From Clostridium tyrobutyricum DSM 2637 = ATCC 25755 = JCM 11008 (GTDB lineage Bacteria; Bacillota; Clostridia; Clostridiales; Clostridiaceae): 54,455 nt of DNA. Positions within the stretch are counted from its first letter, which is position 1; the number at the start of each line of letters is the position of its first letter. Shown here one piece after another: positions 53,482 to 54,455 of this stretch. The notes below the pieces were generated by a model. That model ran no database searches, had not been told where the DNA came from, and saw only the letters and a list, made by a program, of their open reading frames with translations. The translations under genes were made by a program, and so were the position numbers. Where the stretch lies: assembly GCF_000359585.1 (NCBI RefSeq), contig NZ_APMH01000028.1, positions 1-54,455 of the forward strand, read 5' to 3'.

Positions 53482-53649
53482 ATGAATTATAGGCATACAA
53501 TTAAAAACAAGGAAAATATAAATATAAATTCATCAGCATCTGTAAATTTGGTTTTCAATAATAGTTTAGATAATAATATAGATGAAGACACTTATATAAA
53601 TAATTGGACTGTAGATACACCTCAAACCAATAACAAAAATACTAAATAG
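53482..53649 (+). CDS. Asparagine-rich small protein (55 residues)
   Basis: A short frame with an ATG 11 bases after AAAGGAG. About 27 percent of residues are Asn (15 of 55), with Asp, Thr and Ser abundant, and only a few hydrophobic positions (SVNLVFNNS, NNWTVDTP). It is probably unstructured and soluble, without signal peptide or transmembrane helix. A terminator follows 140 bases later on the same strand, which supports a real transcript. The function is not known; spore-coat or dehydration proteins in clostridia can be similarly biased, but this is only a resemblance. Confidence 0.5.
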   Translation: MNYRHTIKNKENININSSASVNLVFNNSLDNNIDEDTYINNWTVDTPQTNNKNTK

Positions 53650-53788
53650 AAAATTTATATTAATAAATTCATGATATTTAATAGTAAATATTTATATGAC
53701 TTAAGTATGTGAAATCATTCATTTCATTAATTACCAATCTTCATTCTCATCTTTTAACTAGCATCACTATTTTTTGTAAAATATATTG

Positions 53789-53828
53789 AAAATAAGTACC
53801 GACGAAGCGATACTTATTTTTATTTTAT
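53789..53828 (+). terminator. Terminator after the Asn-rich gene
   Basis: A perfect 10-bp stem (53789-53798 with 53811-53820) with a 12-base loop, followed by TATTTTATATTTTT on the plus strand. Confidence 0.75.
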
Positions 53829-53869
53829 ATTTTTAATATTATAACTAATAATTTTATACAATCGTTTAT

Positions 53870-54108
53870 ATGTAGGAGTTTTTAAAGTATATTCAATACA
53901 TAACTTTTGAAGTGATGTATGACATAGCAATAAACACTCCCAAAGTTATTAATGCCAATTCTTTTTATGATAAACTTATAGAAACATTTGGTTAAGAAAA
54001 TACAGACTGGTTTTTATTTAATTGTTATAGAATAGATCGATAACTCCTTAAATATAGATACGTCATAAATTTCAGTACAGTAGATCAGATATTGTAAATA
54101 CTATTAGT
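53870..54108 (+). pseudogene. Possible gene remnant
   Basis: A single plus-strand frame reads protein-like sequence interrupted by in-frame stops: a 40-codon stretch containing MYDIAINTPKVINANSFYD, a stop, ENTDWFLFNCYRIDR, a stop, then LLKYRYVINFSTVDQIL. The frame keeps a coding-like composition across the stops, as in a decayed gene. I cannot name a parent. The rest of 53650-54323 is A+T-rich, with the hairpins listed and no intact gene. Confidence 0.3.
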
Positions 54109-54187
54109 GTACATTCATTACCTTCTATTGATTAATTATCATACCATAGATTTTTATTCCTGGCTTTTTTATGTACAAGAACTATGA

Positions 54188-54215
54188 CAAGGTCCTAGAA
54201 TTAACTAGGCCCTTG
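54188..54215. repeat. Hairpin near the right end
   Basis: An 11-bp stem with one mismatch (54188-54198 with 54205-54215) and a 6-base loop; GC-richer than its surroundings. No T-run follows on either strand. Confidence 0.5.
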
Positions 54216-54323
54216 CTAATTAGAGTTAAAGCTTAACAATGGAGCCTTCAACTACTATTATATATAATTATGATAATGATTACAATAGATAATTAATCCA
54301 TAATAAATTTAGCAGAAATATTT

Positions 54324-54422
54324 TCAGGAAACTTTTGTTTTAGATTTAAAAAATAAATATTTAATAGCAACCCCACCTATATACATAAAAAATACTATTT
54401 GAATTAAAAAAACATAAGTAAT
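54324..54422 (-). CDS. Possible 32-residue hydrophobic peptide with ATT start
   Basis: On the minus strand a perfect AAGGAGG (54430-54436), inside the right copy of the terminal repeat, is followed seven bases later by ATT and an open frame of 32 residues. The product would be one transmembrane helix (TYVFLIQIVFFMYIGG) with a basic tail (KYLFFKSKTK). An ATT start is rare; an internal ATG at 54386 lies 43 bases from the site. It may be a true small membrane protein or the leftover of a larger gene. Confidence 0.3.
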   Translation of the reverse strand: MTYVFLIQIVFFMYIGGVAIKYLFFKSKTKVS

Positions 54423-54427
54423 ATTTA

Positions 54428-54454
54428 TTCCTCCTTGTATAATGTGGTTATAAC
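54428..54454 (-). repeat. Right copy of the 27-bp terminal inverted repeat
   Basis: The exact reverse complement of bases 1-27. It includes an AAGGAGG on the minus strand. One further base (54455) closes the window. Confidence 0.85.
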
Positions 54455-54455
54455 A

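Noticed and set aside
54272-54290. Second Fur-like box near the right end
   Set aside because: Only about 12 of 19 positions match, it lies in A+T-rich DNA and precedes no intact gene.
1-54455. Circular plasmid or phage genome with overlapping ends
   Set aside because: The end repeat is inverted, not direct, and the content is chromosomal housekeeping genes.
1-54455. CRISPR array
   Set aside because: No regularly spaced 25-37-base repeats were seen; the RecB/Cas4-like nuclease at 5162 has no cas neighbours.

Overview
The window is AT-rich chromosomal DNA from a spore-forming, low-GC Firmicute, most likely a Clostridium of cluster I. The evidence is an alpha/beta small acid-soluble spore protein, a tryptophan T-box, a glycine riboswitch, class III fructose bisphosphatase, CsoR/CopA/CopZ copper genes, many TTG starts behind strong AGGAGG sites, and uniform A+T-rich codon use. 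A relative of C. kluyveri or C. ljungdahlii is a guess from overall feel, not something I could test. There is no rRNA, prophage, complete insertion sequence or CRISPR array.

Layout. 0-5 kb: argD, a convergent cysteine desulfurase-thiI pair (sulfur for tRNA 4-thiouridine or thiamin), a secreted polysaccharide deacetylase and a membrane-anchored PepSY-like protein. 5-10 kb: a compact three-gene operon of a degenerate UvrD/AddB-like ATPase, an intact UvrD-like helicase and a small Fe-S RecB-type nuclease, which together look like a miniature, differently split AddAB. 10-12 kb: cyclopropane fatty acid synthase and a tRNA-Gln/Lys/Leu operon with its own promoter and terminator. 12-18.5 kb: radical SAM protein, GGDEF-EAL protein, S1-domain protein, L-lactate dehydrogenase, and an ECF vitamin transporter component with a P1-family aminopeptidase. 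18.6-23 kb: a SIR2-like zinc-ribbon protein directly behind a spore protein gene, T-box-controlled trpP, a CBS-domain protein, a 59-residue protein and an HNH-HTH protein.

23-32 kb: cardiolipin synthase, class III Fbp, a Zn/Cd-type P1B ATPase under a 38-bp palindromic operator, and the csoR-copA-copZ copper operon. 32-38 kb: L,D-transpeptidase, a rare shikimate kinase/3-dehydroquinate dehydratase fusion, aroE, and a nuclease-helicase fusion of the XPD/DinG type. 38-45 kb: a secreted CHAP/SH3 protein, a receiver-domain protein with Glu at the phosphoacceptor site, an SDR oxidoreductase, thiol peroxidase, a glycine riboswitch driving an ACT-domain/UPF0210 pair, and lrgAB. 45-49 kb: trmB followed by a folate operon (folE, HD-domain protein, folP, folB-folK fusion). 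49-53.6 kb: site-2 protease, a propeller-like membrane protein, a NAGPA-domain protein, PIN-PhoH and an Asn-rich small protein. The last 800 bases hold hairpins, a possible gene remnant and a tiny hydrophobic ORF.

The window begins and ends with the same 27-bp sequence in opposite orientation, each carrying an AAGGAGG ribosome-binding site. The items most worth follow-up are the helicase/nuclease cassette, the SIR2-like protein with its sporulation-linked position, the glycine riboswitch on genes of unknown function, and the HD-domain protein inside the folate operon.
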